Below, piece by piece: positions 26,922 to 33,326 of a DNA stretch of 64,000 nucleotides. The translations under genes were made by a program, and so were the position numbers. A model generated the notes under the pieces. The model was not told where the DNA came from, searched no databases, and saw only the letters and a program-made list of their open reading frames with translations. Numbering within the stretch: the stretch's first letter is position 1; every line of letters begins with the position of its first letter. The stretch spans positions 83,223-147,222 of the forward strand of contig JAFRCW010000040.1 of assembly GCA_017404145.1 (NCBI GenBank), read 5' to 3'. The DNA is from Ruminococcus sp. (GTDB lineage Bacteria; Bacillota; Clostridia; Oscillospirales; Acutalibacteraceae).

Positions 26922-27647
26922 TTACAGCTCCGGCTTGAAAGCAGGCATCAGCTGTAATTTGAACAGATTTTTTTGATGTTTGGAGTCGATGAGTTCCTTA
27001 CTGACGGGATTATCGATCTCGCCGGTACGGATATAGCGGTCGAGTTCCGCATAGGTAAAGCCGAGGTTATCCTCGTCGGTTTTGCCGCACAGTCCGTCGG
27101 AAGGGACTTTGTCGACCAGCTCTGCGGGAAGTCCGAGGAGTCTTCCGATCTGCTTGACCTCATCTACCGTCAGATAGGAGCAGGGGCTGAAATCTCCGAC
27201 ACTGTCGCCGTAGCGGGTGGAATAACCGACCCAGTCTTCCGAGAGGTTGCAGGTGTTGGCGACTCTGCCGTTATGACTTTGCGATACCGCATAGAGGGTC
27301 GCCATACGGATGCGCGGCGGCAGGTTCTGTCTGCTCTGCTCGCTCATCTCAAAGGGCAGATTCTTGACAAGACCGTCATATGCGTCCTTGATGTTGACGA
27401 TATAATGCTTGATACCGAGAGTATCCACCAAAAGCAGCGCTTTGTCGATATCCGCCTGCTCGCCGTTAGGCATCAATACGCCGATGACGCGGTCTTTTCC
27501 CAGCGCTTCTGCGCACAAGGCGGCAACGATGGAGCTGTCCTTGCCGCCGGAGATCCCGACCACGGCGCTGTAGCCCTTTCCGTTTTCTTCAAAGAAATCG
27601 CGTATCCACTGGACACATTCGTTTTTGACTTTTTCCGCGTTAAACAT
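26922..27647 (-). CDS. nadE: NAD synthase, ammonia-dependent type
   Basis: 241 residues, lacking the glutaminase domain, so it should use free ammonia to amidate deamido-NAD. The PP-loop ATP site is VVGISGGKDSSIVAAL, followed by GVLMPNGEQADIDKA, RMATLYAVSQ, NTCNLSEDWVGYSTRYGDSVGDFSPC and PSDGLCGKTDEDNLGFTY. ATG 27647 follows GAGAGGT; a longer upstream reading frame lacks a ribosome site. Divergent from the E2-like gene. A weak hairpin with a short T run at about 26891-26913 may terminate it. Confidence 0.96.
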   Translation of the reverse strand: MFNAEKVKNECVQWIRDFFEENGKGYSAVVGISGGKDSSIVAALCAEALGKDRVIGVLMPNGEQADIDKALLLVDTLGIKHYIVNIKDAYDGLVKNLPFEMSEQSRQNLPPRIRMATLYAVSQSHNGRVANTCNLSEDWVGYSTRYGDSVGDFSPCSYLTVDEVKQIGRLLGLPAELVDKVPSDGLCGKTDEDNLGFTYAELDRYIRTGEIDNPVSKELIDSKHQKNLFKLQLMPAFKPEL

Positions 27648-27748
27648 ATCGGTACCTCTCTTCATTTTGATTGACGCTTCTATCATAACACCATTTCTGC
27701 CGTAATACAATATGGCAATACGACAAATTTAGCCGCGCTGTCGGTTTG

Positions 27749-27777
27749 TTGACAACTAAGCAGCGGCGTGTTATATT
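27749..27777 (+). promoter_or_regulatory. Promoter of the E2-like gene
   Basis: TTGACA (27749-27754), spacer 17, TATATT (27772-27777). Its surroundings (TTGACAACT and GTGTTATATTGTAG) are nearly repeated in the promoter at 28408-28436. Confidence 0.8.
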
Positions 27778-27808
27778 GTAGCGGGAAAACACAAAAGGAG
27801 TGAACGTT

Positions 27809-28384
27809 ATGCCGACCAAAAGAGAAGAACGCTTGGCACAGGATTATGATGAAATGATGAAGATTCAGGATCGACCGTATCTCTCATGGGTCGCGACAAA
27901 AGGAGAGCTTCCCTGCGCGGAGGAATATCTTCTGACCGTCAGGCTCAGGACCTATGCGCTTTGTGCGAAAGACGGCAGATATACCGTCGGCGCTGTGCGT
28001 CGGTGTACAATCAGGGTAACGCTGTGGGATTCTTATCCCGCTGTCGCTCCGAACATCAAGATGCTCAGTATCCCTCCGGTGTTTCATCCCAACTGGTATT
28101 CGAAAGGCACCTACTGTCCCTTAGAGCCGTGGCGTCCGGAGGATTCGCTGAAAGACTACATCAAGCAGATGATCCTCACGCTCCTGTATGAGCCGTCTCT
28201 GATCGAGACCGCTGCTCCGGCAAACTACAAAGCGCTGGAGTGGTATAATAAGAATCGGGATAATGATGCGCTGTTCCCCTGCGACAGGATCGAGCTCAGC
28301 GAAAATGATCCGCAGGAGCTTGCCGCCTTAGAAAAAGCCGCCGCGACCTTTGAGGAGATCGTTGACAGCCGGGCGTTCGGATAG
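27809..28384 (+). CDS. Bacterial E2 (ubiquitin-conjugating enzyme)-like protein
   Basis: 191 residues with an E2/UBC-fold signature. A beta strand segment (TYALCAKDGRYTVGAVRRCTIRVTLW) leads to SYPAVAPNIKML, like the YPxxPPxxxF of E2 enzymes. Then FHPNWYSKGTYCPLEPWRP places an HPN tripeptide (93-95) eight residues before Cys103, the position of the catalytic cysteine. DSLKDYIKQMILTLLYEPSL and PANYKALEWYNKNRD match the E2 C-terminal helices. Eukaryotic E2s carry ubiquitin as a thioester; bacterial relatives are usually found with E1, JAB peptidase or ubiquitin-like genes. None is visible here, so the partner is unknown. AAAGGAG supports ATG 27809. Confidence 0.82.
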   Translation: MPTKREERLAQDYDEMMKIQDRPYLSWVATKGELPCAEEYLLTVRLRTYALCAKDGRYTVGAVRRCTIRVTLWDSYPAVAPNIKMLSIPPVFHPNWYSKGTYCPLEPWRPEDSLKDYIKQMILTLLYEPSLIETAAPANYKALEWYNKNRDNDALFPCDRIELSENDPQELAALEKAAATFEEIVDSRAFG

Positions 28385-28407
28385 GTAAAAATTATACTCC
28401 CGGTATA

Positions 28408-28436
28408 TTGACAACTGATTTTTCCTGTGTTATATT
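28408..28436 (+). promoter_or_regulatory. Promoter of the 44-codon leader ORF / XRE gene
   Basis: TTGACA (28408-28413), spacer 17, TATATT (28431-28436), sharing flanking bases with the promoter at 27749. Confidence 0.75.
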
Positions 28437-28484
28437 GTAGGCAAGAAAACAGAGAGGCACATACCTTTCGGAAAGGAAATTCAA

Positions 28485-28619
28485 ATGTTCAACATTCGTT
28501 TTGTTAACACCGTAATCGAATATCTGCATCTGGGTATGCTCCGCGATTATCGCGAGGGTTCTGGTTCCTTATGCTCATATGAGATCGGTAAAACAAAATG
28601 GTTGGACGTGTCTGATTGA
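28485..28619 (+). CDS. Small ORF of 44 residues, possible leader peptide
   Basis: The ORF reads MFNIRFVNTVIEYLHLGMLR to SD and follows GGAAAGGAAATTCAA, a fair ribosome site, 49 bases after a consensus promoter. It has no signal peptide and no recognisable family. Within its end at 28573-28583 is the palindrome CTCATATGAGA, repeated in the loop of the terminator at 28648-28682. It could be a leader peptide controlling the XRE regulator downstream, or a tiny protein in its own right. Confidence is limited by its length. Confidence 0.5.
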   Translation: MFNIRFVNTVIEYLHLGMLRDYREGSGSLCSYEIGKTKWLDVSD

Positions 28620-28647
28620 CCGAAAATTCTGCGTATTGTAAATGACA

Positions 28648-28682
28648 ACCGCTTGCCTCTCATATGAGACAAGCGGTATTTT
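28648..28682 (+). terminator. Terminator or attenuator between the leader ORF and the XRE gene
   Basis: ACCGCTTG pairs with CAAGCGGT, followed by ATTTTT. The apical part is the self-complementary TCTCATATGAGA, which also occurs inside the upstream small ORF. Confidence 0.75.
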
Positions 28683-28734
28683 TGTGTTCATTTATAAGCG
28701 GCAACAGACAATTTGAATTTCGGAGGTGAAAGGA

Positions 28735-28962
28735 ATGACCCGCTTACCTGTGATCAATATGGCTGCAACCGGTCAGAATATCACGCGCTTGCGAAAACAA
28801 GCCGGCTTGACAGTGACCGCCTTGCAGCAGATCTTTGGTTTTGCAACGCCGCAGGCGATCTACAAGTGGCAGCGCGGCGCCGCCTTGCCCACGATTGACA
28901 ACTTAGTCATCTTGGCGGCGGTATTCAATACCACGATCAACAATATTTTAGTCATTACATAA
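28735..28962 (+). CDS. XRE-family helix-turn-helix regulator
   Basis: 75 residues, essentially one Cro/C1-type DNA-binding domain: NITRLRKQAGLTVTALQQIF (helices 1-2), ATPQAIYKWQRGAALPTIDNL (recognition helix and following turn), VILAAVFNTTINNILV. GGAGGTGAAAGGA precedes ATG 28735. No effector domain is present. It may control the divergent or neighbouring E2-like gene, which has a similar promoter, but no operator is proven. Confidence 0.9.
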   Translation: MTRLPVINMAATGQNITRLRKQAGLTVTALQQIFGFATPQAIYKWQRGAALPTIDNLVILAAVFNTTINNILVIT

Positions 28963-28966
28963 AGTG

Positions 28967-28996
28967 CCGGAACTGCCGAAGGATCGGTAGTTCCGG
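28967..28996. other. Hairpin after the XRE gene
   Basis: CCGGAACTGCCGA pairs with TCGGTAGTTCCGG (13 bp with one G-T pair) around AGGA. It is followed by A residues rather than T, so it is not a canonical terminator for the plus strand. Confidence 0.5.
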
Positions 28997-29002
28997 AAAA
29001 AC

Positions 29003-29077
29003 ACGGGGTTAGTGTAGTGGAAGCACGATAGACAGAAAGAGCTATAAGGACAGGTTCGAATCCTGTACCCGGTACCA
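29003..29077 (+). tRNA. Degenerate tRNA-like gene with irregular anticodon arm
   Basis: The D arm (GTGTAGTGGAAGCAC), T arm (ACAGG TTCGAAT CCTGT) and terminal CCA are present, and the acceptor pairs in six of seven positions. The anticodon arm is 18 bases with an 8-base loop (CAGAAAGA) lacking U33, so no anticodon can be assigned. Probably a decayed gene at the head of the array. Confidence 0.4.
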
Positions 29078-29084
29078 TCAACAC

Positions 29085-29161
29085 GGCTCGGTAATTCAAA
29101 AGAGCAGAATACCTGACTGTCTATCAGGAGGTTGCGGGTTCAAGTCCCGTCCGAGCCGCCA
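29085..29161 (+). tRNA. tRNA-Asp (GTC)
   Basis: Acceptor GGCTCGG/CCGAGCC, anticodon stem CCTGA/TCAGG around CTGTCTA giving GTC, T arm GCGGG/CCCGT, encoded CCA. The D loop (AAAAGAGCA) lacks the usual GG pair. Confidence 0.82.
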
Positions 29162-29205
29162 TATCAATCAAAAAACGATATACAAGCGGAATCGGACGGG
29201 ATTTG
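29148..29205 (+). repeat. 58-bp direct repeat, copy 1, covering the tRNA-Asp 3' end
   Basis: Identical to 29352-29409. It begins in the tRNA-Asp T-arm/acceptor (CGTCCGAGCCGCCA) and runs into the spacer. It ends with GGACGGGATTTG, an inverted near-copy of the tRNA T-arm. Confidence 0.85.
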
Positions 29206-29351
29206 AAGGCGACCGTGCCAAGGCTCAAGCGTGCGAAGAGCCGCAGGTAAAAATGATTCGGCGAATCATTTTTAGGGAGAGCGCAGAAGTCACTTTTCGA
29301 ATCTGACCTTGGCAACAAGCGAGGTAGTTTTTATCCAACAAATAAAGACAA
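29206..29351. other. Intervening segment between the direct repeats, no gene
   Basis: 146 bases holding a near-perfect palindrome (AAAAATGATTCG, one base, complement) at about 29252-29276 and flanking inverted GCCAAGG motifs. Reverse-strand reading frames here give the tRNA-derived ARTGLEPATS-type artefact and are not genes. Looks like a relic insert or replaced tRNA copy. Confidence 0.5.
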
Positions 29352-29409
29352 CGTCCGAGCCGCCATATCAATCAAAAAACGATATACAAGCGGAATCGGA
29401 CGGGATTTG
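29352..29409 (+). repeat. 58-bp direct repeat, copy 2, with an orphan tRNA-Asp 3' end
   Basis: Identical to 29148-29205, but only the last 14 bases of a tRNA-Asp are present; no tRNA body precedes it. Confidence 0.85.
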
Positions 29410-29445
29410 TTTGGTGGACCCCGAAATATTATAAAAAAATAAAAT

Positions 29446-29519
29446 GGGTCGTTGGTGTAGTGGAAGCACGGTAGTTTGTGGCACTATCAGCGCAAGTTCG
29501 ATTCTTGCACTTCCCTCCA
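29446..29519 (+). tRNA. tRNA-His (GTG)
   Basis: Anticodon arm GTAGT TTGTGGC ACTAT gives GTG. D arm and T arm (GCAAG TTCGATT CTTGC) and CCA are present. The acceptor GGGTCGT/ACTTCCC has two mismatches, unusual for a working tRNA. Confidence 0.68.
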
Positions 29520-29526
29520 AATGAAT

Positions 29527-29602
29527 GCTGCGATGATGGAATGGCATACATATACGGCTAAGAACCGTAGTTCTGAGAGTTCAAATCTCTCTCGCAGCAC
29601 CA
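29527..29602 (+). tRNA. tRNA with anticodon AAG (Leu) but a short variable loop
   Basis: Perfect acceptor GCTGCGA/TCGCAGC, anticodon arm TACGG CTAAGAA CCGTA giving AAG, T arm GAGAG TTCAAAT CTCTC, encoded CCA. Bacterial leucine tRNAs have a long variable arm, and AAG is rarely used; here the variable loop is five bases, so aminoacyl identity is uncertain. Confidence 0.6.
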
Positions 29603-29607
29603 AATAT

Positions 29608-29679
29608 GGCCCCTTGGTCAAGCGGTTAAGACATCAGATTTTCAATCTGGGATCGTGGGTTCAACTCCCGCAGGGGCTA
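29608..29679 (+). tRNA. tRNA-Glu (TTC)
   Basis: Acceptor GGCCCCT/AGGGGCT, anticodon loop TTTTCAA giving TTC, T arm GTGGG/CCCGC. CCA is not encoded (CTA follows). Confidence 0.85.
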
Positions 29680-29686
29680 CTACTAT

Positions 29687-29776
29687 GGGTAGGTAGAAGC
29701 GTAATTGGAAGCGCCGCGGACTGTAACTCCGTCGCCCGTTTGGGTCTTGCCGGTTCAAGTCCAGCCCTGCCTACCA
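29687..29776 (+). tRNA. tRNA-Tyr (GTA)
   Basis: Anticodon arm GCGGA CTGTAAC TCCGT gives GTA; long variable arm with CCC/GGG as expected for Tyr; acceptor GGGTAGG/CCTGCCT with two wobble pairs; CCA encoded. The T stem has one C-A mismatch. Confidence 0.75.
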
Positions 29777-29779
29777 TAT

Positions 29780-29851
29780 GGCTCCTTAGTCAAACGGTTA
29801 CGACGTCGGATTCTCAATCCGAAGATGTGAGTTCAACTCTCGCAGGAGTCA
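29780..29851 (+). tRNA. tRNA-Glu (CTC)
   Basis: Acceptor GGCTCCT/AGGAGTC, anticodon arm TCGGA TTCTCAA TCCGA giving CTC, D stem GTC/GAC with CGG in the loop. CCA is not encoded. Related in sequence to the TTC copy at 29608. Confidence 0.83.
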
Positions 29852-29857
29852 TCATAC

Positions 29858-29931
29858 GACTCGGTAGTTCAATTAGGCAGAACGCCTGATCGCCTGTCAG
29901 GAGGTTGCGGGTTCAACTCCCGTCCGGGTCT
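29858..29931 (+). tRNA. tRNA-Gly-like (GCC) on a tRNA-Asp scaffold
   Basis: Acceptor GACTCGG/CCGGGTC, anticodon arm CCTGA TCGCCTG TCAGG. The anticodon position reads GCC, but the universally conserved U33 is C. The body is close to the tRNA-Asp at 29085 in D stem, anticodon stem and T arm. No CCA is encoded. Confidence 0.6.
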
Positions 29932-29941
29932 TTCTATCAAG

Positions 29942-29979
29942 ACCATACCGTTGATACAATGTCGATGGTATGGTTTTTC
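29942..29979 (+). terminator. Terminator of the tRNA array
   Basis: ACCATACC pairs with GGTATGGT around a 17-base loop, followed by TTTT. Confidence 0.85.
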
Positions 29980-30086
29980 TCTTTCCTCTTGCTGTCAGGC
30001 TAAGCCAACCATAAACGCGTGCACGCCCATCTATGCGTTTTGTATACAGCTGCTTCGGTGTTTTGGTGACAATCTTGTATTAACCC

Positions 30087-30115
30087 TTGCGAAGCATTTA
30101 TGGATTTGCTATACT
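30087..30115 (+). promoter_or_regulatory. Promoter of the DUF2156-like/GNAT pair
   Basis: TTGCGA and TATACT 17 bases apart, 74 bases before the start codon. Confidence 0.6.
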
Positions 30116-30188
30116 TTGCATATTGTATGAATGACTTTCAAGCTGTACACGGAAATCCCGAACGATAGGAAAAGGGGATCATACCTTT

Positions 30189-31073
30189 ATGCTGAATTTT
30201 CAACCGATAGAAATTGATAAAATACCGCTCTACAAGCAATATTACGACTACAAAAGCGCGCTCGGATGCGAGTATAACTTCGTCAGCGGCTATTTGTGGA
30301 GTAAAGAGTATCTATTGCGCGTTGCGCTTTATGACGATACGCTGATCAAGGCGTATTTCCGCGATGACAAAACCATCTGGGGCTACTGCCTTCCCTCGGG
30401 AAAAAATGTGAAGGGCGCGGTGGAAGCGGCGCTTGGCGACGCCCGGGACAGGGGACAGGAGCCGATGTTCGGCTATCTGTCGAAAAGTGAAAAAGAAAAG
30501 CTGGAGGAGATGTTCCCCTCACAGTATGTTTTTGAGAGGTCTTATGATACGCAGGACTACATCTATCTTTCCGAAGATCTTGCAGGACTTGAGGGCAAGC
30601 GTTTTCACGCAAAGCGCAATCACATTTCGCACTTTTTCCGTGAATACCCGGATGCATACGCTGCTCCGCTGAACGACGGAAATCTGTCCGACGCCCTGCG
30701 CGTGATGGAGCTGTGGTGTAAGGAAAACGATCTTGATCCCGAAAAATACGGCGAGTACGCCGTGTTCTGCGATGCACTGGAGCACTATCAACAGCTTCAG
30801 ATGCGCGGCGCGGTGCTCTACGCCGACGGCAAGCCGGTCGCTATGACGCTCGGCAGTGAGATATCGAGTCTGTGTTTTGATATTAACTTTGAAAAAGCCC
30901 TGCGTGAATACAGCGGCAGCTACGCGGTGATCAACAACGAGTTTGCCAAGACGCTGACCGCCTACAAATATATCAACAGGGAAGAGGACCTCGGGATCGA
31001 AGGACTTCGCAAGTCGAAGCTTTCGTATTATCCTGCTATCATCTATGACAGATTTGAGGCAAAACCGAAATGA
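30189..31073 (+). CDS. DUF2156 (phosphatidylglycerol lysyltransferase C-terminal-like) protein
   Basis: 294 residues resembling the soluble double-GNAT domain of lysyl-transferases such as MprF, without any membrane part. Recognisable pieces are YKQYYDYKSALGCEYNFVSGYLW, YDTQDYIYLSEDLAGLEGKRFHAKRNHISHF, GAVLYADGKPVAMTLGSE and NREEDLGIEGLRKSKLSYYPA. Family members may transfer an aminoacyl group from tRNA, but this soluble form is uncharacterised. ATGA overlap with the downstream acetyltransferase indicates translational coupling. Location just after a tRNA array is suggestive but may be chance. Confidence 0.85.
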   Translation: MLNFQPIEIDKIPLYKQYYDYKSALGCEYNFVSGYLWSKEYLLRVALYDDTLIKAYFRDDKTIWGYCLPSGKNVKGAVEAALGDARDRGQEPMFGYLSKSEKEKLEEMFPSQYVFERSYDTQDYIYLSEDLAGLEGKRFHAKRNHISHFFREYPDAYAAPLNDGNLSDALRVMELWCKENDLDPEKYGEYAVFCDALEHYQQLQMRGAVLYADGKPVAMTLGSEISSLCFDINFEKALREYSGSYAVINNEFAKTLTAYKYINREEDLGIEGLRKSKLSYYPAIIYDRFEAKPK

Positions 31074-31870
31074 CTGTTTACCGAACTCATACCGACCGCG
31101 ACCTTCCTCAGTTGAAAAAGATATGGCTCTCCTGCTTTGAGGAGAAAGAAGAAGCGGCAGAATTGTTTTTTGAAAGGAACAAAGGATCTTTTCATGCTTA
31201 TGTCTGTGAGGAGGACGGCGGACTCGTTTCTGCGCTGTATCTGATCGACTGTATATTGAACGGCGAAAAAGCCCATTACCTTTGCGGCGCGGCGACCCTG
31301 CCGGAATACCGCGGACGCGGGAGCATGTCGGCGCTGATCGCGTACGCCTTGGATGACGCGAAACGCCGCGGCGACTGTTTTTCACTGCTGTTTCCCGCGA
31401 GCGATTCACTGTACGGGTTTTATGCGAAATACGCCTATCAGCCCTCCTGTGCGGTCAAAAGCGCGGAGCTTGATACCGATACCGAGAGAAAGCAGCGCGT
31501 CGGTTTTCCCGATCTGCATACATTACAGACGGAATACGCCGACAAGAATTCGCTTTTCTGGGATGACGGCTTTATCCGCTTTGCCGCCGATTATTACGGC
31601 TGTTACGGCGCAAAGACCGCGCAGAGCGCAGACGCCTTCGCGATCTTTCAGCCCGACGGCGATTTTGCCGAAGTGTATTATGCGCTCTACAGCGATATAG
31701 AAGCGCTGAAAGCCTTGCTCGCGGATCAGGGTGTCAAGCGTTTTCGCCTGATGACCGCGGCGGATGATCCGCTGTTGAAAGGCAAGATCACAAAGCCGTT
31801 CGGGATGATCCTTCCGCTCTGCGGCGGTCGGGCTCCCGAGAATGTATTCATAGGAATCACACTGCAATAG
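31070..31870 (+). CDS. GNAT family N-acetyltransferase
   Basis: 266 residues with an N-terminal GNAT domain: TVYRTHTDRDLPQLKKIWL, ALYLIDCILNGEKAHYLCGAATLPEYRGRGSMSALI, where YRGRGSM is the acetyl-CoA pyrophosphate loop, then FSLLFPASDSLYGFYAKYAYQ. The C-terminal half resembles the second domain of Eis-like acetyltransferases. Substrate unknown. Overlaps the preceding gene by four bases and is followed by a clear terminator, so the two form a complete operon. Confidence 0.88.
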   Translation: MTVYRTHTDRDLPQLKKIWLSCFEEKEEAAELFFERNKGSFHAYVCEEDGGLVSALYLIDCILNGEKAHYLCGAATLPEYRGRGSMSALIAYALDDAKRRGDCFSLLFPASDSLYGFYAKYAYQPSCAVKSAELDTDTERKQRVGFPDLHTLQTEYADKNSLFWDDGFIRFAADYYGCYGAKTAQSADAFAIFQPDGDFAEVYYALYSDIEALKALLADQGVKRFRLMTAADDPLLKGKITKPFGMILPLCGGRAPENVFIGITLQ

Positions 31871-31871
31871 A

Positions 31872-31908
31872 AATACCATCAGGATGAAAAACCCTGATGG
31901 TATTTTTT
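31872..31908 (+). terminator. Terminator of the DUF2156/GNAT operon
   Basis: AATACCATCAGG pairs with CCTGATGGTATT (12 bp), followed by TTTT. Confidence 0.92.
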
Positions 31909-31938
31909 GTCAAGCAGTTAAAAAATATGATAGCAAAA

Positions 31939-32433
31939 TCAAAAATCGATTTCTTTGCCCAGCCGGCGGTACATGGTCTTTTTGACCGCCCGGAAAATAT
32001 TTTCATAGCCCGTACAGCGGCACAGATGACCAGAGAGGAGTTTTCTCAACTCGTCGTCGGAATAAAGCTTATTTGCTTCTAAGATCTCTTCTGCCGTCAT
32101 AATAAAGCCCGGGGTGCAGAAGCCGCACTGGATCGCCGTCTCATCGATGAACGCCTGCTGGATATCCGAGAGCTCTCCGTTGGGACCCGCTAAGCCCTCC
32201 AGCGTCAGGATATGCTTTCCCTCTGCCCATACCGCAAGATAGATGCAGGAGTTGAACGCCTCGCCGTCGATCAGCACGTTGCACGCGCCGCATTCGCCGA
32301 CCTCACAGCCTTTTTTGACGGAGGTCAGATGATACTCGTTTCTTAGCATATCGGTCAAAGACGCGCGAACGTCGACCGACCTCTCAACGTCCTTGCCGTT
32401 GATGTTGCAGTGAATCACTTTATATTGACTCAT
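31939..32433 (-). CDS. xdhC: Xanthine dehydrogenase-type iron-sulphur subunit
   Basis: 164 residues with the two [2Fe-2S] domains of molybdenum hydroxylases: GCEVGECGACNVLIDG plus Cys63 for the ferredoxin-like cluster, and QCGFCTPGFIM plus GHLCRCTGY for the helical cluster. It passes electrons from the molybdenum site to FAD. ATGA overlap with the upstream FAD subunit and order Mo-FAD-FeS make a three-subunit enzyme. The substrate could be xanthine, another purine or a nicotinate-like compound. Confidence 0.95.
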   Translation of the reverse strand: MSQYKVIHCNINGKDVERSVDVRASLTDMLRNEYHLTSVKKGCEVGECGACNVLIDGEAFNSCIYLAVWAEGKHILTLEGLAGPNGELSDIQQAFIDETAIQCGFCTPGFIMTAEEILEANKLYSDDELRKLLSGHLCRCTGYENIFRAVKKTMYRRLGKEIDF

Positions 32434-33320
32434 TCGAGTTCACCTCCGGCTTTTTTGATCGATTCAAAGAGGCAGCGTTTAGCCATTTCTACCGCGATAT
32501 GCAGTCTAAAGTCGCGGCTTGCTCTCCACGAGTTGCGCGGGTTGATATCATTTAAGACAGCCAACGAAAACTTATCCAAAAGGTCTTTGGAAATTTCGCT
32601 GCCGTTCGCGACTGCCTCCGCGCTCGGGGCGCGCATCGGAACGGGTCCGGCTACGCCGTAAGCGATCCGGCACCGCTTTATCGTCTTTTTGTCCTCGCTG
32701 AGACGGACATTGACAGAGCAGCCCAGAGACGCGATCTCCATCGCGTTGCGCAGACCGTACTTAATATAATGTCCGCAAGTATTCTCGTAGCTTTCTTTGG
32801 GGATCAGGATCGCGGTCTGGATCTCGCCTTCATCCGCTCGGATATCGACCACGCCCGCTTTGATATAGAAGTCCTTGATCGGGATGCGTCTGACGCCGTT
32901 TTTGCCGGTCAGCTCCACGATCGCCTCCCACGCGTGCAGGGTCGAAGCAGAATCCGCCGAGGTGACGCCGTTACAGGTGTTGCCGCCGATGGTGCCGATG
33001 TTACGGATCTGAGGAGATCCGACCTGATCGACCGCCTCGCCTAAGACGTTGATATATTGCCGGATGATCGGGTCGCGGGTAATATGTGAAAAGCTCGTAA
33101 GTGACCCGATGCGGATGTTCTCATCCTCGTCGATGCTGACGCCGCGCATCTCATCGATCATATAGATAGAGATCAGCTCTTTTCCGGCGCGTCTGCCCTC
33201 GCGCATCTGTACCAGCACATCCGATCCGCCCGCGATGATTTGTGCCTCGGGATGATCCAAGCGAAGCTGTATAGCATGCTGTACGCTTTCGGCTTCATAC
33301 AGCGCTTTCATATCATACAT
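32430..33320 (-). CDS. xdhB: Xanthine dehydrogenase-type FAD subunit
   Basis: 296 residues of the CO-dehydrogenase flavoprotein family. FAD contacts are visible in AQIIAGGSDVLVQMREGR and GSPQIRNIGTIGGNTCNGVTSADSA, and the C-terminal domain (RCRIAYGVAGPVPMRAPSAEAV) is typical. GGAGGAG precedes ATG 33320. It lies seven bases after the molybdenum subunit and overlaps the FeS subunit, so all three are made from one mRNA. Confidence 0.95.
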   Translation of the reverse strand: MYDMKALYEAESVQHAIQLRLDHPEAQIIAGGSDVLVQMREGRRAGKELISIYMIDEMRGVSIDEDENIRIGSLTSFSHITRDPIIRQYINVLGEAVDQVGSPQIRNIGTIGGNTCNGVTSADSASTLHAWEAIVELTGKNGVRRIPIKDFYIKAGVVDIRADEGEIQTAILIPKESYENTCGHYIKYGLRNAMEIASLGCSVNVRLSEDKKTIKRCRIAYGVAGPVPMRAPSAEAVANGSEISKDLLDKFSLAVLNDINPRNSWRASRDFRLHIAVEMAKRCLFESIKKAGGELE

Positions 33321-33326
33321 AGATCG

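Noticed and set aside
29003..29077. Amber suppressor or four-base-reading tRNA that could rescue capE
   Set aside because: The anticodon loop has no U33 and contains no CTA anticodon; CTA appears only in the stem. It reads as a decayed tRNA.
28860..29318. Minus-strand reading frames with VPGTGFEPV and ARTGLEPATS
   Set aside because: These peptides are the well-known translation artefact of antisense tRNA T-arm sequence and overlap the tRNA array and the XRE gene.
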